Source: a bacterium OM1 bin76 (GTDB taxonomy: Bacteria; Actinomycetota; Acidimicrobiia; Spongiisociales; ZC4RG35). From it: a DNA stretch of 64,000 bases. Positions 54,869-63,935 of this stretch are shown here, one piece after another; position 1 is the stretch's first letter, and the number at the start of each line of letters is the position of its first letter. The DNA lies in the NCBI GenBank assembly GCA_002238785.1, contig MPNA01000014.1:16008-80007 (forward strand), written 5' to 3'. Under the pieces are notes generated by a model. That model was not told the DNA's origin, made no database searches, and saw only the letters and a list, made by a program, of their open reading frames with translations. Position numbers and translations under genes: made by a program.

Positions 54869-55536
54869 CCGATCCTCCCTTCCCTGATCTCCACCACCCG
54901 GTCTGCCCAGCCCGACAGTCGGGCGGCGTCGTGGGAGACGCACAGCACCCCGCCGCCCCGGCGGGTGGTGGTCCGGATCAGATGGCTGATGATCGAAGCG
55001 GCGTCCCGGTCCAAACCGGCGTCGGGTTCGTCGAGCAGAAGCAGACGGGGTTCGCCTATCAACAACCGCGCCAGGTCGGCTCTTCGCTTCATGCCGTTGG
55101 AACACCTCTCGGTGCGGATGTTGACAGCGCCTCCCAGTCCGACCTTCTCAAGAGCGAGTTGGCCTTCCTTGGCGGGGTGGCCGCAGAGGCGGGCGAGCAT
55201 TTTCAGGTTTTCGCCAAGAGTCAAGTCGGGATAAAGGGCAGGCACATGCCCCGACCAACCGATGAGAGCGCGGACCGCCGGGGCTTGCGGCGTGCCCAGA
55301 GGTGTCCCCAGTACGTTTCCTGTGCCAGCAGTGGGCGGGATGAAGGTGGCTACGGTGGCCAGCAGCGTCGATTTGCCGGCGCCGTTCGGCCCGGCGACCC
55401 CGAGTGACTCGCCAGGAAGGAGGCTGAGCCGGCACCCTGAAAGCACCCCAACGCCGCCCAATGAAACGGAGACGTCAACCAGGTCCACCAGCGGGGAGAT
55501 CGGCAAGGGAGGTTGGTCTCTTGGGGTAGGGCTCAC
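54865..55536 (-). CDS. ccmA: ABC ATPase CcmA
   Basis: About 223 residues from GTG 55536; the open frame could extend to 55641 but that stretch is low-complexity and Pro-rich. Walker A GPNGAGKST, signature CSNGMKRRADLAR and Walker B LLLLDEPDAGLD are clear. With CcmB it drives release of holo-CcmE. First gene of the ccm operon. Confidence 0.9.
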   Translation of the reverse strand: MSPTPRDQPPLPISPLVDLVDVSVSLGGVGVLSGCRLSLLPGESLGVAGPNGAGKSTLLATVATFIPPTAGTGNVLGTPLGTPQAPAVRALIGWSGHVPALYPDLTLGENLKMLARLCGHPAKEGQLALEKVGLGGAVNIRTERCSNGMKRRADLARLLIGEPRLLLLDEPDAGLDRDAASIISHLIRTTTRRGGGVLCVSHDAARLSGWADRVVEIREGRIG

Positions 55537-55723
55537 TTGCCCTGAGTGTATGAGGTTTGGCCGGGGTGGCGCTCCGACGCCGGATGGGGACACCACGGCG
55601 TTTTCCTTGACAGGTGGCGGGATGGTTTGTAGATTTCGCATTATTCAGGGGAGGACCCTGAATGATGTGAGCGACACGCGTATGGTGGCTCGCCATCACG
55701 ACCAAGACAGAGGCGGTGTAGCG

Positions 55724-56860
55724 GTGAGAAACGGCAAGATCGGCTTCGGCCTGGTAGGGACTGGGATGTCGGGTGGGTTCATGGCCAAGGAGATGCAATT
55801 CGTCAACGGCGGTGAACTCGTTGCGGTGTGCAGTCGCAACGAGGCAAACGTCAGCAGGTTCGCTAAGACTCACGGTGCGAGACTCTGGTTCACTGACTAT
55901 CGCCGCCTGGTGGAGCACCAGGACGTGGATGTCGTCATCGTTTCCCTCCCCACCGGCCTGCACGCCGATGTCATGATCGCCGCCTCCAACGCCGGGAAGC
56001 ATGCCTTGGTTGAGAAGCCCCTCGAAATCAATCTGGAGAGGGCCGATGAGATGATCACGACGTCCCGGGCGAACGACACCAAGCTGGGGGTGATCTTTCA
56101 GATGCGCTTTGGAGTGGTGGCCCGTACCCTCAAGGAGGCAGTGGACTCAGGTCGCCTCGGACGGATCTTCCTGAGCGACGCAATCGACAAATCCAGCCGT
56201 ACGGCAGCCTATTACAACTCGGCCGCTTGGCGGGGAACGAAGGTGCTGGAGGGCGGCGGTTGCATGATGACCCAGTCCATCCACATCATCGATCTGCTGC
56301 AGTACCTGATGGGACCGGTGCGGTCTGTGATGGGCCGGGTGGCCACCCACGTTCACGACATCGAGGTCGAGGACACCGCAACCGCGGTTGTCAACTTCGA
56401 GAGCGGCGCCACCGGGATCATCGAGAGCACTTCATCGGTACGCACCGCCCTCAAGTCCCGGATCGAGTTGCATGGCGAGACCGGCACCGTGGTTGCCAAC
56501 GCGCAGTACGACAGGTTTCTCCTTTGGGATGTTGAAGGAGATGAGGGCCGCGTGGAGGTGGAGCAGGACTTCGAGTTCACGGACATCGATGACCCTTGGG
56601 CCTATCCCCAGACTCGCCACCGGATTCAACTCCAGGACATGGTGGATGCCATCCGCGAAGACCGAGATCCGGCTCTAACCGGAGAGGATGCCCGGGTGTC
56701 GTTGGCGATCATCATGGCCATATACGATTCCTCCCGGGAAGGCAGGGAGGTCTTCATGGACTCCTACCGACCGGCGACCCCTGTCGAAGGAAAGAATCGC
56801 GGCAACCAGAAACGGATGCGGGGCTCCGGGGGTGAGAGCCATATCCGGGGTTTCATATAG
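55724..56860 (+). CDS. Gfo/Idh/MocA family oxidoreductase
   Basis: About 378 residues from GTG 55724, which has purine-rich AGAGGCGG upstream; an upstream-extended frame is antisense to ccmA and rejected. Rossmann motif GFGLVGTGMSGGF, EKPLEINLERAD near residue 95 and GGGCMMTQSIHIIDLL are typical. Third member of this family in the window. Substrate unknown. Confidence 0.88.
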   Translation: MRNGKIGFGLVGTGMSGGFMAKEMQFVNGGELVAVCSRNEANVSRFAKTHGARLWFTDYRRLVEHQDVDVVIVSLPTGLHADVMIAASNAGKHALVEKPLEINLERADEMITTSRANDTKLGVIFQMRFGVVARTLKEAVDSGRLGRIFLSDAIDKSSRTAAYYNSAAWRGTKVLEGGGCMMTQSIHIIDLLQYLMGPVRSVMGRVATHVHDIEVEDTATAVVNFESGATGIIESTSSVRTALKSRIELHGETGTVVANAQYDRFLLWDVEGDEGRVEVEQDFEFTDIDDPWAYPQTRHRIQLQDMVDAIREDRDPALTGEDARVSLAIIMAIYDSSREGREVFMDSYRPATPVEGKNRGNQKRMRGSGGESHIRGFI

Positions 56861-56884
56861 TTCCACTTAGTCCCAGAAAATCCC

Positions 56885-56904
56885 TGTTTCCCCAGGTCAA
56901 ACCC
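56885..56904 (+). repeat. Left copy of a 20-bp direct repeat, possible attachment site
   Basis: TGTTTCCCCAGGTCAAACCC; the other copy at 61009-61028 differs by one base (A to G). It lies just before an integrase remnant. Confidence 0.45.
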
Positions 56905-56929
56905 ATATTGTCACCGCTTTCTGGTTTCT

Positions 56930-57342
56930 GGCGCAGTGGGGAGAGGTAGACCTGTTTGCCCAGGTTTGGGAGATTCCAGGGTCGCGGACAAAGACCGGAA
57001 AGCCCCATCGGGGGGCCTTTGAGCGGGCCGGCCCTAGCAGTACTTGCCGAAGCCGCCGGACTCACCCGTGGTGTCGGGCTGATCTTCCCCAGCGTGACTG
57101 GAAGGCCACTGTCCGATTCCACACTCAGCAAGCTATTCCGTGAAAACGCCATCGGGTGTGTGCCTCACGGGCTGCGTTCCAGTTTTCGGGATTGGTGCGC
57201 CGAGACTGGCGTCTCGCGAGAACTGGCCGAACGGGCGCTTGGTCACACAGTGAAGAATCCGGTCGAAGCGGCCTATTCGAGAACCGATCTGCTGGAGGCT
57301 CGCCGACCACTCATGAAGGCGTGGTCTGACTACCTCACCTAA
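56930..57342 (+). pseudogene. Tyrosine recombinase (P4-type integrase) C-terminal remnant with frameshift
   Basis: The first frame reads WGEVDLFAQVWEIPGSRTKT and then GKPHR. After a G6 tract (57010-57015) the reading continues in another frame as GPLSGPALAVLAEAAGL. Then come HGLRSSFRDWCAETG and LAERALGHTVKNPVEAAYSR. The catalytic Arg (HGLR), the second His (GH) and Tyr (AAYSR) are present, but the N-terminal arm- and core-binding domains are missing. One extra G explains the shift. Confidence 0.82.
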
Positions 57343-57418
57343 AGCCTTGACTGTGCCGCCTGCGAGATGGAACCCAACCTAATAGGTGTCGATTGCTCGT
57401 GGAGGATTGGTTGAAACC

Positions 57419-57722
57419 TCAAAGCAAGATGCCATGAGTGCCGATGTTTTCCCACACCACATGCCTCTTCCCGGGGATCACGTCCTCATCGAACCTGAAG
57501 AGCGCCCTACCATCTGGTGCCCATGTCATCTCGTAGGAATCCACTTTTCCCTGCACTCGCTTGACTCGAAGTCCCGGGCGGAACCATGTTCATCAGCCCA
57601 TCTTCTATAGCCACGAGATCAGCAAGAAGATGTCCTAGGGCTTCGCGAAAACGGTTTTGTCGCTCTGGTGACAGCTTGTGGTACTCACGCAAGAACAGAA
57701 AAGTCTCTCCGTGAGTGGGCAC
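57419..57722 (-). pseudogene. Frameshifted toxin-like gene of a TA pair
   Basis: The first frame gives FLREYHKLSPERQNRFREAL and then GHLLADLVAIEDGL. A shift near 57590 joins it to FRPGLRVKRVQGKVDSYEMT, then WAPDGRALFRF and GTHGILL. The reconstructed protein of about 100 residues looks like a RelE/HigB-like small toxin of the type found in actinobacteria. As it stands it is broken. Confidence 0.6.
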
Positions 57723-57725
57723 CTG

Positions 57726-57929
57726 TCAGGAAAGGTCGGCTCTGAGTGCGTCCAGTTCGCGTTGAACTATATCGGGAGGAACGGCATCCGGTTCATGAGA
57801 GCGGGAGGCGAGACAATCTAGGAAATCCTCTCCTGTTGCATGGAAGTGAGCCTGTTCACGTAGACGATCCGCCGTAGTTCTAGCGGATTTCGGGTATTGG
57901 TCCACACCTTCTTGTTGTGTATGAGCCAT
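57726..57929 (-). CDS. Small antitoxin-like protein, 67 aa
   Basis: Starts at ATG 57929 with GAGGTG upstream (or GTG 57935) and ends 3 bases before the toxin-like frame. Short, charged, helical; ends PPDIVQRELDALRADLS. Size, order and spacing fit an antitoxin of the adjacent frameshifted toxin-like gene; no DNA-binding motif is certain. Confidence 0.5.
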   Translation of the reverse strand: MAHTQQEGVDQYPKSARTTADRLREQAHFHATGEDFLDCLASRSHEPDAVPPDIVQRELDALRADLS

Positions 57930-58028
57930 GTTCACCTCAGTGCCTGCCTTGGAGCCTAGCGACCCTTCGCCTCAAGTATCAACCCAGATCGCTGCCTTCT
58001 ACCTCAAGTTCTTACTTGACTTCGTAGA

Positions 58029-58439
58029 TCAAGAATCTAGGCAAGACCTCAGACGCGACATGCGCCGTGGATGGCTCTCATAGACGACTAAATACTGCCA
58101 AGGCATGGTGATCGTCAAAGGGCTCCTTCTAGGGGAGCAACCCGACGTCTTTCTGCGTCGGTTCAGCAGGTGACGGGTACGCTGCCGAGCGATGCTTCCG
58201 GTGGTGCGACGCCGGCTAGCCGAGTGAACGCTGCTTCGTTGGCATCGGCGAGGATGAGACCAGGCAATGAGCACTTGAGCGGCCGTGATAGGGCCTACAC
58301 CGGGCTGGTCCAAGAGGTGGGGAGCGACAGATACGACCAGTTCGACGATTGATGCTTTGAGGCCCCCGATCTCGGTGGTGAGCGCCCGGACGCGCCTGTC
58401 CAGGCTACGGAGCACTTGTTTGGTGGCAGTGAGTCTCAC
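58029..58439 (-). pseudogene. IS110-family transposase remnant
   Basis: VRALTTEIGGLKASIVELV, then APHLLDQPGVGPITAAQVLI and AWSHPRRC is the Transposase_20 domain (PGVGPxTAAxxL) of IS110 elements. A shifted frame continues with EAAFTRLAGVAPPEASLG, and RTRHLLNRR lies in the first frame again. Stops and shifts interrupt it, and no N-terminal DEDD half is present. Confidence 0.72.
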
Positions 58440-58623
58440 TGATGGGTCCGTAGCGAAGACCGAAGGCCGAGCATTTGGCTACGGATTCCCAAATTGCCCC
58501 GAGAATTCCGAAGAACCACAAAGGGTCGTGCCAGCCTCGACTTTGGCTAATCCGACAACCACTCCGTCCCAGGCTTTCTTGCGTTGGTTCCTATAGGCTT
58601 GTGGAAATGGGTGTTTCTGAGTT

Positions 58624-60333
58624 GTGAGCATCCCGCGCATACCAGGTCCCTGGTCGGCTAACCGGCCGGAGTCCCTTGCTGATTTGTGGGGGGCTCCCGA
58701 AGGGATTTATCCGCTGGAGTTGTGGCCGCGGCAGGTGCTCCGCGATGTTGTTTCCCAGCCGACCGAGTGGATTACTGTCGTAGAGAGTTATTTTGATGAG
58801 GAGCAGCATGGTGGTCGTGGTGCTGTTCTTGTCAGGCCCGAGGATGTCGAGTTGGTGCTGTCGTGCTGGTCGTGGGTGGGGAAGGGGCTAGGAGGTTTTG
58901 GTCTGTGGAGCGACGGCCGTGTTGAGACTGGGCTGGCGGTTGAGGAACGGGGAGTTCGTTTGGAGTTTCTGGGCCAGGTACGAGATCAGCATGATGTGAG
59001 AAGCCGTGTTGTTGAGGTGGCTCTACCTTTTCTCTGGTACTGGGACGCGATCCGAAAGGAGGATGGCTGGTATTACTTGAATAGCGCCGGGAGAGACCAA
59101 CAGTTGGTTAGGTACCAGATTCTTGATGACCACTACAAGGTTGAGATAAGGGCTTTGGAACTTCGGCAATACGTGTTGGAAATCGGGCGCGTTCTGATCG
59201 CACAGGTTGATCATGTCACAAAAATCGGGGTACAAGAATTGCAAGAGCTCGATGACAGCTTCACCGAGGATTGGGCTAACTTCTCCTGGCACTGCTGGGG
59301 CGGCAATGTAGTCGATCCTCAGTGCTGGTCCCGAATGGTGGGCCAGTACGCTATCCGGGAATCGGAGAGCCCTCGTCTACCTTGGTGGAAGGAATCTAAG
59401 CGGGGATTGCTCTACCCAGAATTTCAATACGACATAGATCATGGGAGTGGGCGGCCCCTAATGCATACATGTGATCCTGACCAACTTGGGACCTATTTTG
59501 ATGGGGACGGATCCCGGCTGCATTACCTGACACCGGTGTACTTCACGCCTGATGTGTTGGATCGGTACATCAGAGAACCGAGCCGATATCGTGTTAGGGC
59601 CACCCGTTTATCGTGTCTCGATATGTGGAGTGTCGCTATTAGCCGCAACACCGTTGGTCTGGTGGAGGTGTATCTGGGTGACATCGGTCGCGATCTGCCA
59701 GCCGATGAATGGTCCCACTGGAGAACTCACAATGTGCCACCGGAAGGCGCCATGGCAGAAGATCGGGTTCGAAGGGACTTTCTCAACCAATGGACATCAA
59801 CTTATGATCCTGTCAGCATGCTCCGAACTCTAAGAGATGACGTCAATGACATAGCGGGAGTTGTCTTTGGCGGACCCATCTGGCGTTCGCTGACCGAGCC
59901 CGATAAAACTGAGTGGGAAGGTCTTCACCCACCGGTGTCAACGGAGCCGCGAAGTCTTCACGCCCCCGTCTTGACTCTTACGAAGGCAATGGTCGACGCC
60001 ATCGACAAAGTGATGTTACGTGCGTTTCTAAAAGAGCAAGACAGATCCAGACCTTCCCTCGCTCTCTTAGAGGATGCGATCGAGGCGCTGAACGGAGACA
60101 GAACAATGGTGGAGCCATTGAGGGCTTTGCAAGGCCTTCGGTCAGGGGGTGGCATAGCCCACATGGTGGGAAAGGGACGTAAGAAAGCGCTTCTTCGCAT
60201 GGGGATAAGGGGCCTAAACCCTCAAGAGGGGTTCGAGACGATAGCCGCACGGATCGTGGAAACACTCCTCAAGCTAGGCAAGCTGCTCAAGAAACATCAC
60301 CACAATTCCAGAGAAACCCACATTGAATCGTAG
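58624..60333 (+). CDS. 569-residue orphan protein, unknown function
   Basis: Starts with GTG and ends before a hairpin cluster. No signal peptide or membrane helices; rich in Trp. The last 60 residues are helical and basic (TLLKLGKLLKKHHH). It is more AT-rich than the core genes and lies inside the integrase/AlpA-flanked region, so it is probably cargo of the element. I recognise no domain with confidence. Confidence 0.7.
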   Translation: MSIPRIPGPWSANRPESLADLWGAPEGIYPLELWPRQVLRDVVSQPTEWITVVESYFDEEQHGGRGAVLVRPEDVELVLSCWSWVGKGLGGFGLWSDGRVETGLAVEERGVRLEFLGQVRDQHDVRSRVVEVALPFLWYWDAIRKEDGWYYLNSAGRDQQLVRYQILDDHYKVEIRALELRQYVLEIGRVLIAQVDHVTKIGVQELQELDDSFTEDWANFSWHCWGGNVVDPQCWSRMVGQYAIRESESPRLPWWKESKRGLLYPEFQYDIDHGSGRPLMHTCDPDQLGTYFDGDGSRLHYLTPVYFTPDVLDRYIREPSRYRVRATRLSCLDMWSVAISRNTVGLVEVYLGDIGRDLPADEWSHWRTHNVPPEGAMAEDRVRRDFLNQWTSTYDPVSMLRTLRDDVNDIAGVVFGGPIWRSLTEPDKTEWEGLHPPVSTEPRSLHAPVLTLTKAMVDAIDKVMLRAFLKEQDRSRPSLALLEDAIEALNGDRTMVEPLRALQGLRSGGGIAHMVGKGRKKALLRMGIRGLNPQEGFETIAARIVETLLKLGKLLKKHHHNSRETHIES

Positions 60334-60387
60334 TTTTCGCGCCATCCCCAGTGGGTCGCCAGGCCCATCTCCTCACGAGTACATGAA

Positions 60388-60480
60388 CCGCCCCGTAGCT
60401 TTTTCGGGCGGGGTGGGAGTTGATCCGTGCCTACCCAAGCCACCCCCAGCGGAAAGGGGTGGTGGAAAGACCATCCACCA
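60388..60480 (+). terminator. Cluster of three hairpins after the orphan gene
   Basis: CCGCCC (60388-60393) with GGGCGG (60406-60411); CCACCCC (60440-60446) with GGGGTGG (60456-60462); TGGTGGA (60460-60466) with TCCACCA (60474-60480). The second and third share bases and are mutually exclusive. The first has a T5 run in its loop, not after the stem. Confidence 0.4.
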
Positions 60481-61008
60481 CATCTCAACTTTGGTGGCGC
60501 ACCCGGTGGTGAACAGTTTGGCCAGGGGGTAAGCAGCTTGGAGAAGTTCTGCCTGAGGGCAGGTGACGGCCCGCCGCGGTGATAGCATCGGTAGACGAGT
60601 TCATTAGTTGGACAACGACAGACCCAGGCCAAAAGGTGTTCTTGACATCGGAGGAGGGACGGGTGTGTGGAATGCGTGAATGTCGGATCGGACATGGGAT
60701 GGGTGAAGAGCCAGCAAAGGGATTTGCTCGGTGTGGATCACATGTCGTGCCAGGTAGCCGTAGCTGCCATGGCCCAGATCAGTTCAAGACAGGCGTCTTG
60801 ACGTGGCAACAACTCAACCACACGTTTGCACTAAATCAGTGCCCACACCAGATTTTGGGTGGGCAGCCACCAACAATCCGGGACGGCGCGTTCTGGTTTG
60901 ACATCGGTTCGATTGTTTTCTACCTACGCGTTCGTTGCATATTCACACGAGTTCGCACGAGAAGCGCCGTCAGCGAACGGCTTGCGAACGGTTGCGATGT
61001 CGAGTGGG
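60481..61008. other. Gene-poor stretch inside the accessory region
   Basis: Only short open frames without recognisable features. Three CGAACGG copies begin near its right end (60974, 60985, 61033). Confidence 0.4.
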
Positions 61009-61028
61009 TGTTTCCCCAGGTCAGACCC
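61009..61028 (+). repeat. Right copy of the 20-bp direct repeat
   Basis: TGTTTCCCCAGGTCAGACCC, one mismatch from 56885-56904, 31 bases before the AlpA-like gene's possible TTG start. Confidence 0.45.
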
Positions 61029-61058
61029 TAAACGAACGGTTTGGCTGTGTGTTGTTGC

Positions 61059-61340
61059 ATGGTGGAGAGCATAAAAAGCAGCACATCTCGTTCTGAGCGT
61101 CCGCAGGGGTGGTCCGTTCCTGTCCACCGTGAACCCGATCCGCCCGTCGGTGGGTTGCTTCAGGTGTTGCGGATGCCGGCTGTCGTGGCTGCTACTGGTT
61201 TGTCTCGTACGACTTTGTGGCGTCTTCGCCAGACCGGCGAGTTCCCTGCTCCTGTCCGTTTGGGTGGTGATGGCTCGCGGGCTGTTGGATGGCTCAGAAG
61301 CGACATCGAAGCATGGATCCGCAGCCGGCCAGCAGCCTAA
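61059..61340 (+). CDS. AlpA/excisionase-like helix-turn-helix regulator
   Basis: About 93 residues from ATG 61059. After a disordered N-terminus, LRMPAVVAATGLSRTTLWRL is a MerR/AlpA-type helix-turn-helix and GEFPAPVRLGG, then AVGWLRSDIEAWIRSRP, completes the AlpA pattern. Such proteins act as excisionases or activators in prophages and satellites. The CGAACGG repeats upstream may be its sites. Confidence 0.8.
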   Translation: MVESIKSSTSRSERPQGWSVPVHREPDPPVGGLLQVLRMPAVVAATGLSRTTLWRLRQTGEFPAPVRLGGDGSRAVGWLRSDIEAWIRSRPAA

Positions 61341-61432
61341 ACCAAGAGAGCCGATTAGCACTCGCCCTTCGGGGCATCCAATGGACTAAACCACCGGCGT
61401 CTGTTTGATCCAGAAGGGAGTGAAAACAGCAA

Positions 61433-61969
61433 GTGCCGAGACCAAAGCAGGGGCAGCAACTACAAGATGTGCGGATGGTTTTCAACCCGTCCTATGCGGC
61501 TGGTCTCACGGCATTAGCAGAGAAGTGGGAGATCTCTCCGGTGGCGGTTGCACGGCGGCTCGTTCGTGAGGCCACCAGAAAACACGGTGTTCTCGACCGT
61601 CCCCAGCGGCTTTCCCAAAACCAGGACAGTGAACCGGGTATGGTTCACCTAACCCTCCGGATCACTCCCATGCAAGCCTCCTTTCTGGAGTCCACCGCAA
61701 ATGGGAATCGTTTGAGCCGCTCCGAAGCCATACGAGGGGTTCTGACCTATGACACCCGCCAACCCATCACTCACCAACACCTGGGTCGAGCACCGGCAGA
61801 AAAGAGAACGGTGCGCTGGCCGGTGCGCATCACCGAACGCCACAACGCTCACATCCGAAAGATCGCGCAACTGCTCAAGTGTTCCGAAACCGACGCTGCC
61901 GCGGCGCTTCTCACCTCGATGGTGGCCCGTCGACACTTCCTGCAACATCTGAAAAACGACATCCTCTGA
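61433..61969 (+). CDS. Probable ribbon-helix-helix DNA-binding protein
   Basis: 178 residues from GTG 61433. Three similar short segments (about residues 12-40, 68-102 and 124-160) each look like a strand followed by two helices. The clearest is VHLTLRITPMQASFLESTA followed by LSRSEAIRGVL, a MetJ/Arc-like pattern. It is basic overall. Likely a regulator or plasmid/element maintenance protein. Confidence 0.55.
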   Translation: MPRPKQGQQLQDVRMVFNPSYAAGLTALAEKWEISPVAVARRLVREATRKHGVLDRPQRLSQNQDSEPGMVHLTLRITPMQASFLESTANGNRLSRSEAIRGVLTYDTRQPITHQHLGRAPAEKRTVRWPVRITERHNAHIRKIAQLLKCSETDAAAALLTSMVARRHFLQHLKNDIL

Positions 61970-62431
61970 ACACCGCCCAAGGGGCACCCACCCGTCCTAC
62001 TGAGAACGCGAGGGTGGTACTGAGAGCGCGATGATGGGTGCCAACCTCTGTGGAGCCGCACTGCAGCGTGTTCGAGTTTGGCGACCTGTTCAGCGAGGCG
62101 ATGTTGGGCTGTCGGTTCCGGGAGTTGGCGTCTAGGGAGAGGTCGGCTCTCGTACCCGGGCTCGAGCATAAGATAGACATAACAGTTCTTCAGTCGGGAT
62201 GCCAACCGCATTGACGTCGGCGCTGTCATATAGATTCAGGCGCTGGGGTCATGCAAGAGCGTAGTTCGTGAGATCCCCGCGACCCGGAGCTCCGATTACG
62301 GAGTACCTGACCCCAGAATTGCTCTTCCGCGTAGTTGTCGTCGGGCGGGTCGGAGTCAGCGGGGCGGCGTGAGCTTCAGGCTTTGAGGCAGGTATCTGTC
62401 ATGGCATCACCAGGCCAACGGTTTAGTCTCC
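61970..62431. other. Gene-poor stretch, 460 bases
   Basis: No convincing gene on either strand; open frames are short and their translations lack family features. May contain decayed element DNA. Confidence 0.35.
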
Positions 62432-62932
62432 TTGGATGTGACCAAACCCACGACTATCGCCGGTCTTGAACTGCCGATCACCCCCGATACCGTCATCCCC
62501 CTCTCAGCGCCGCTTTCCCCCAGACAACCGCGCAGGGTCTGCGACCTCCCGGCCATCATGGGAGAGGAGGGAGACTGGTTCAATGCATACCGGCACGCGC
62601 TCATCCAGTTCGTAGCCGACTGGAACCGCTCTGACGACCCGGCATCCTTGATCGCCGAACCCCCAACCTATGAGGGCACGGGTTGGCGCATCCTGCCCAC
62701 CATCGCCTCTCTGGTGCATGCCCTGGCTGCTAGGAAAACCCTGCCTATGCCGGCATGGGTGTGGGAAAACAAAGCCTCCCAGGATTGGGTGGTGTTCGGT
62801 GACCCTCCCAGCTCCTACTTCTGGCAGCGGGCCCTCAGAAAGGCACCCGCTACCTGTGTTCATCATCGGATCTATTTCCACCCTCGGCTGCTGGACAAAG
62901 GCACCCCCGACTGGTGGCTCCCCTGGGACTAG
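62432..62932 (+). CDS. Hypothetical protein, 166 aa
   Basis: Starts at TTG 62432 (or GTG 62438) and ends TPDWWLPWD. The C-terminal CVHHRIYFHPRLLDKGTP segment looks conserved in character, but I cannot assign a function. No membrane segment. Confidence 0.5.
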   Translation: MDVTKPTTIAGLELPITPDTVIPLSAPLSPRQPRRVCDLPAIMGEEGDWFNAYRHALIQFVADWNRSDDPASLIAEPPTYEGTGWRILPTIASLVHALAARKTLPMPAWVWENKASQDWVVFGDPPSSYFWQRALRKAPATCVHHRIYFHPRLLDKGTPDWWLPWD

Positions 62933-62993
62933 ATGAAGGCTAGGTCGTGGTCAATCCTGGCGGGTAGAGCCGGTATGGAGCGGTGGTCTGAGC

Positions 62994-63935
62994 ATGCCCT
63001 TTGAAGTATTTGGCCTGTTCTCCCGATGTTCTGACATGCATGGGACCCATTCCCGTTTGGAGGATGCCGCTGCCTGTTTCGCCCATTTGACTCGTCACCA
63101 CGGCGGTGACATACCAGTACATCCGATCTCCCAAAAACACATCCACGAGATAGCCGCCATCGATAGGAACAAAAACCAGAGGGATTTCTCAAAGTCGGAA
63201 AAGGCAAAGGCCCATTCGCTGAACCTGGACCCCAGGTCGGTCGCGACCAAGGTCCCAGGGATCACGACATTCTCACACCTCGCGAAAATGTACTACGAGG
63301 CGTCAAAGCTGATACCGGTGGCAAACATCAACCTAGAAGGGATGTTCGACTACCACGGCGAGCCCCGTCACTTCTGGAACACCGACGCAGGCAAGGGCCA
63401 AGCGTTAGCCTATGCGCAACAGGCTGCTTTCACTTTGGAGTTAGCGCTCAAGGCATACCTGGAGGTCCTTGGCAAGTTAGCGTCAACCGACCGCGGAGAC
63501 ACCCGAAAGTGGCAGACGCACGACCTTACCGGCCTGTTCAATCTCCTCACGGACGATGAGAAAAACCAACTTGAGGAGTGGTGGAGCCATTGGGATACCA
63601 AGAGCGTTCAGTTCAGGAGCAGCTTTCGCGAATTCCTCTCAGCCAAGAACAATCTCTACAAGAAGTGGCGATACATCACCGACCTCAAATCGCCAAGCCT
63701 CTCGATAGATATACCGATCCTGTTGAGCGCCTCCGAGTTCCTCATGTCTGCTTCGGACCGGATGTTCAGAAAGAACTCACCAATGAAGGTCAACATCACG
63801 ACGACAACACACCCAAGCACAGAGAATGCCGACGGCAGGCCTGCGGTTCGTACCGTGACGACCCCGGTAAAGGGGTTCTTCGGAAATCTCGGGGGAGTCG
63901 GGAATCCATCGAATGTGAGGGAGGGTCCTCCATAA
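62994..63935 (+). CDS. HEPN-like helical protein, unknown function
   Basis: 313 residues, start uncertain because the first 60 residues look unlike the rest. From about residue 95: HLAKMYYEASKLIPVANINL, then YAQQAAFTLELALKAYLEVL, then HDLTGLFNLLTDDEKNQLEE and LYKKWRYITDL, a helical array resembling HEPN domains that bind or cut RNA. The last 45 residues are low-complexity and end at the inverted repeat at 63923, so the C-terminus may be truncated. Confidence 0.6.
   Translation: MPFEVFGLFSRCSDMHGTHSRLEDAAACFAHLTRHHGGDIPVHPISQKHIHEIAAIDRNKNQRDFSKSEKAKAHSLNLDPRSVATKVPGITTFSHLAKMYYEASKLIPVANINLEGMFDYHGEPRHFWNTDAGKGQALAYAQQAAFTLELALKAYLEVLGKLASTDRGDTRKWQTHDLTGLFNLLTDDEKNQLEEWWSHWDTKSVQFRSSFREFLSAKNNLYKKWRYITDLKSPSLSIDIPILLSASEFLMSASDRMFRKNSPMKVNITTTTHPSTENADGRPAVRTVTTPVKGFFGNLGGVGNPSNVREGPP

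Noticed and set aside
54869..55105. Longer ccmB frame starting at 55105
   Set aside because: That part is antisense-free but lies wholly inside ccmA in another frame; TTG 54868 gives the family start and a coupled junction.
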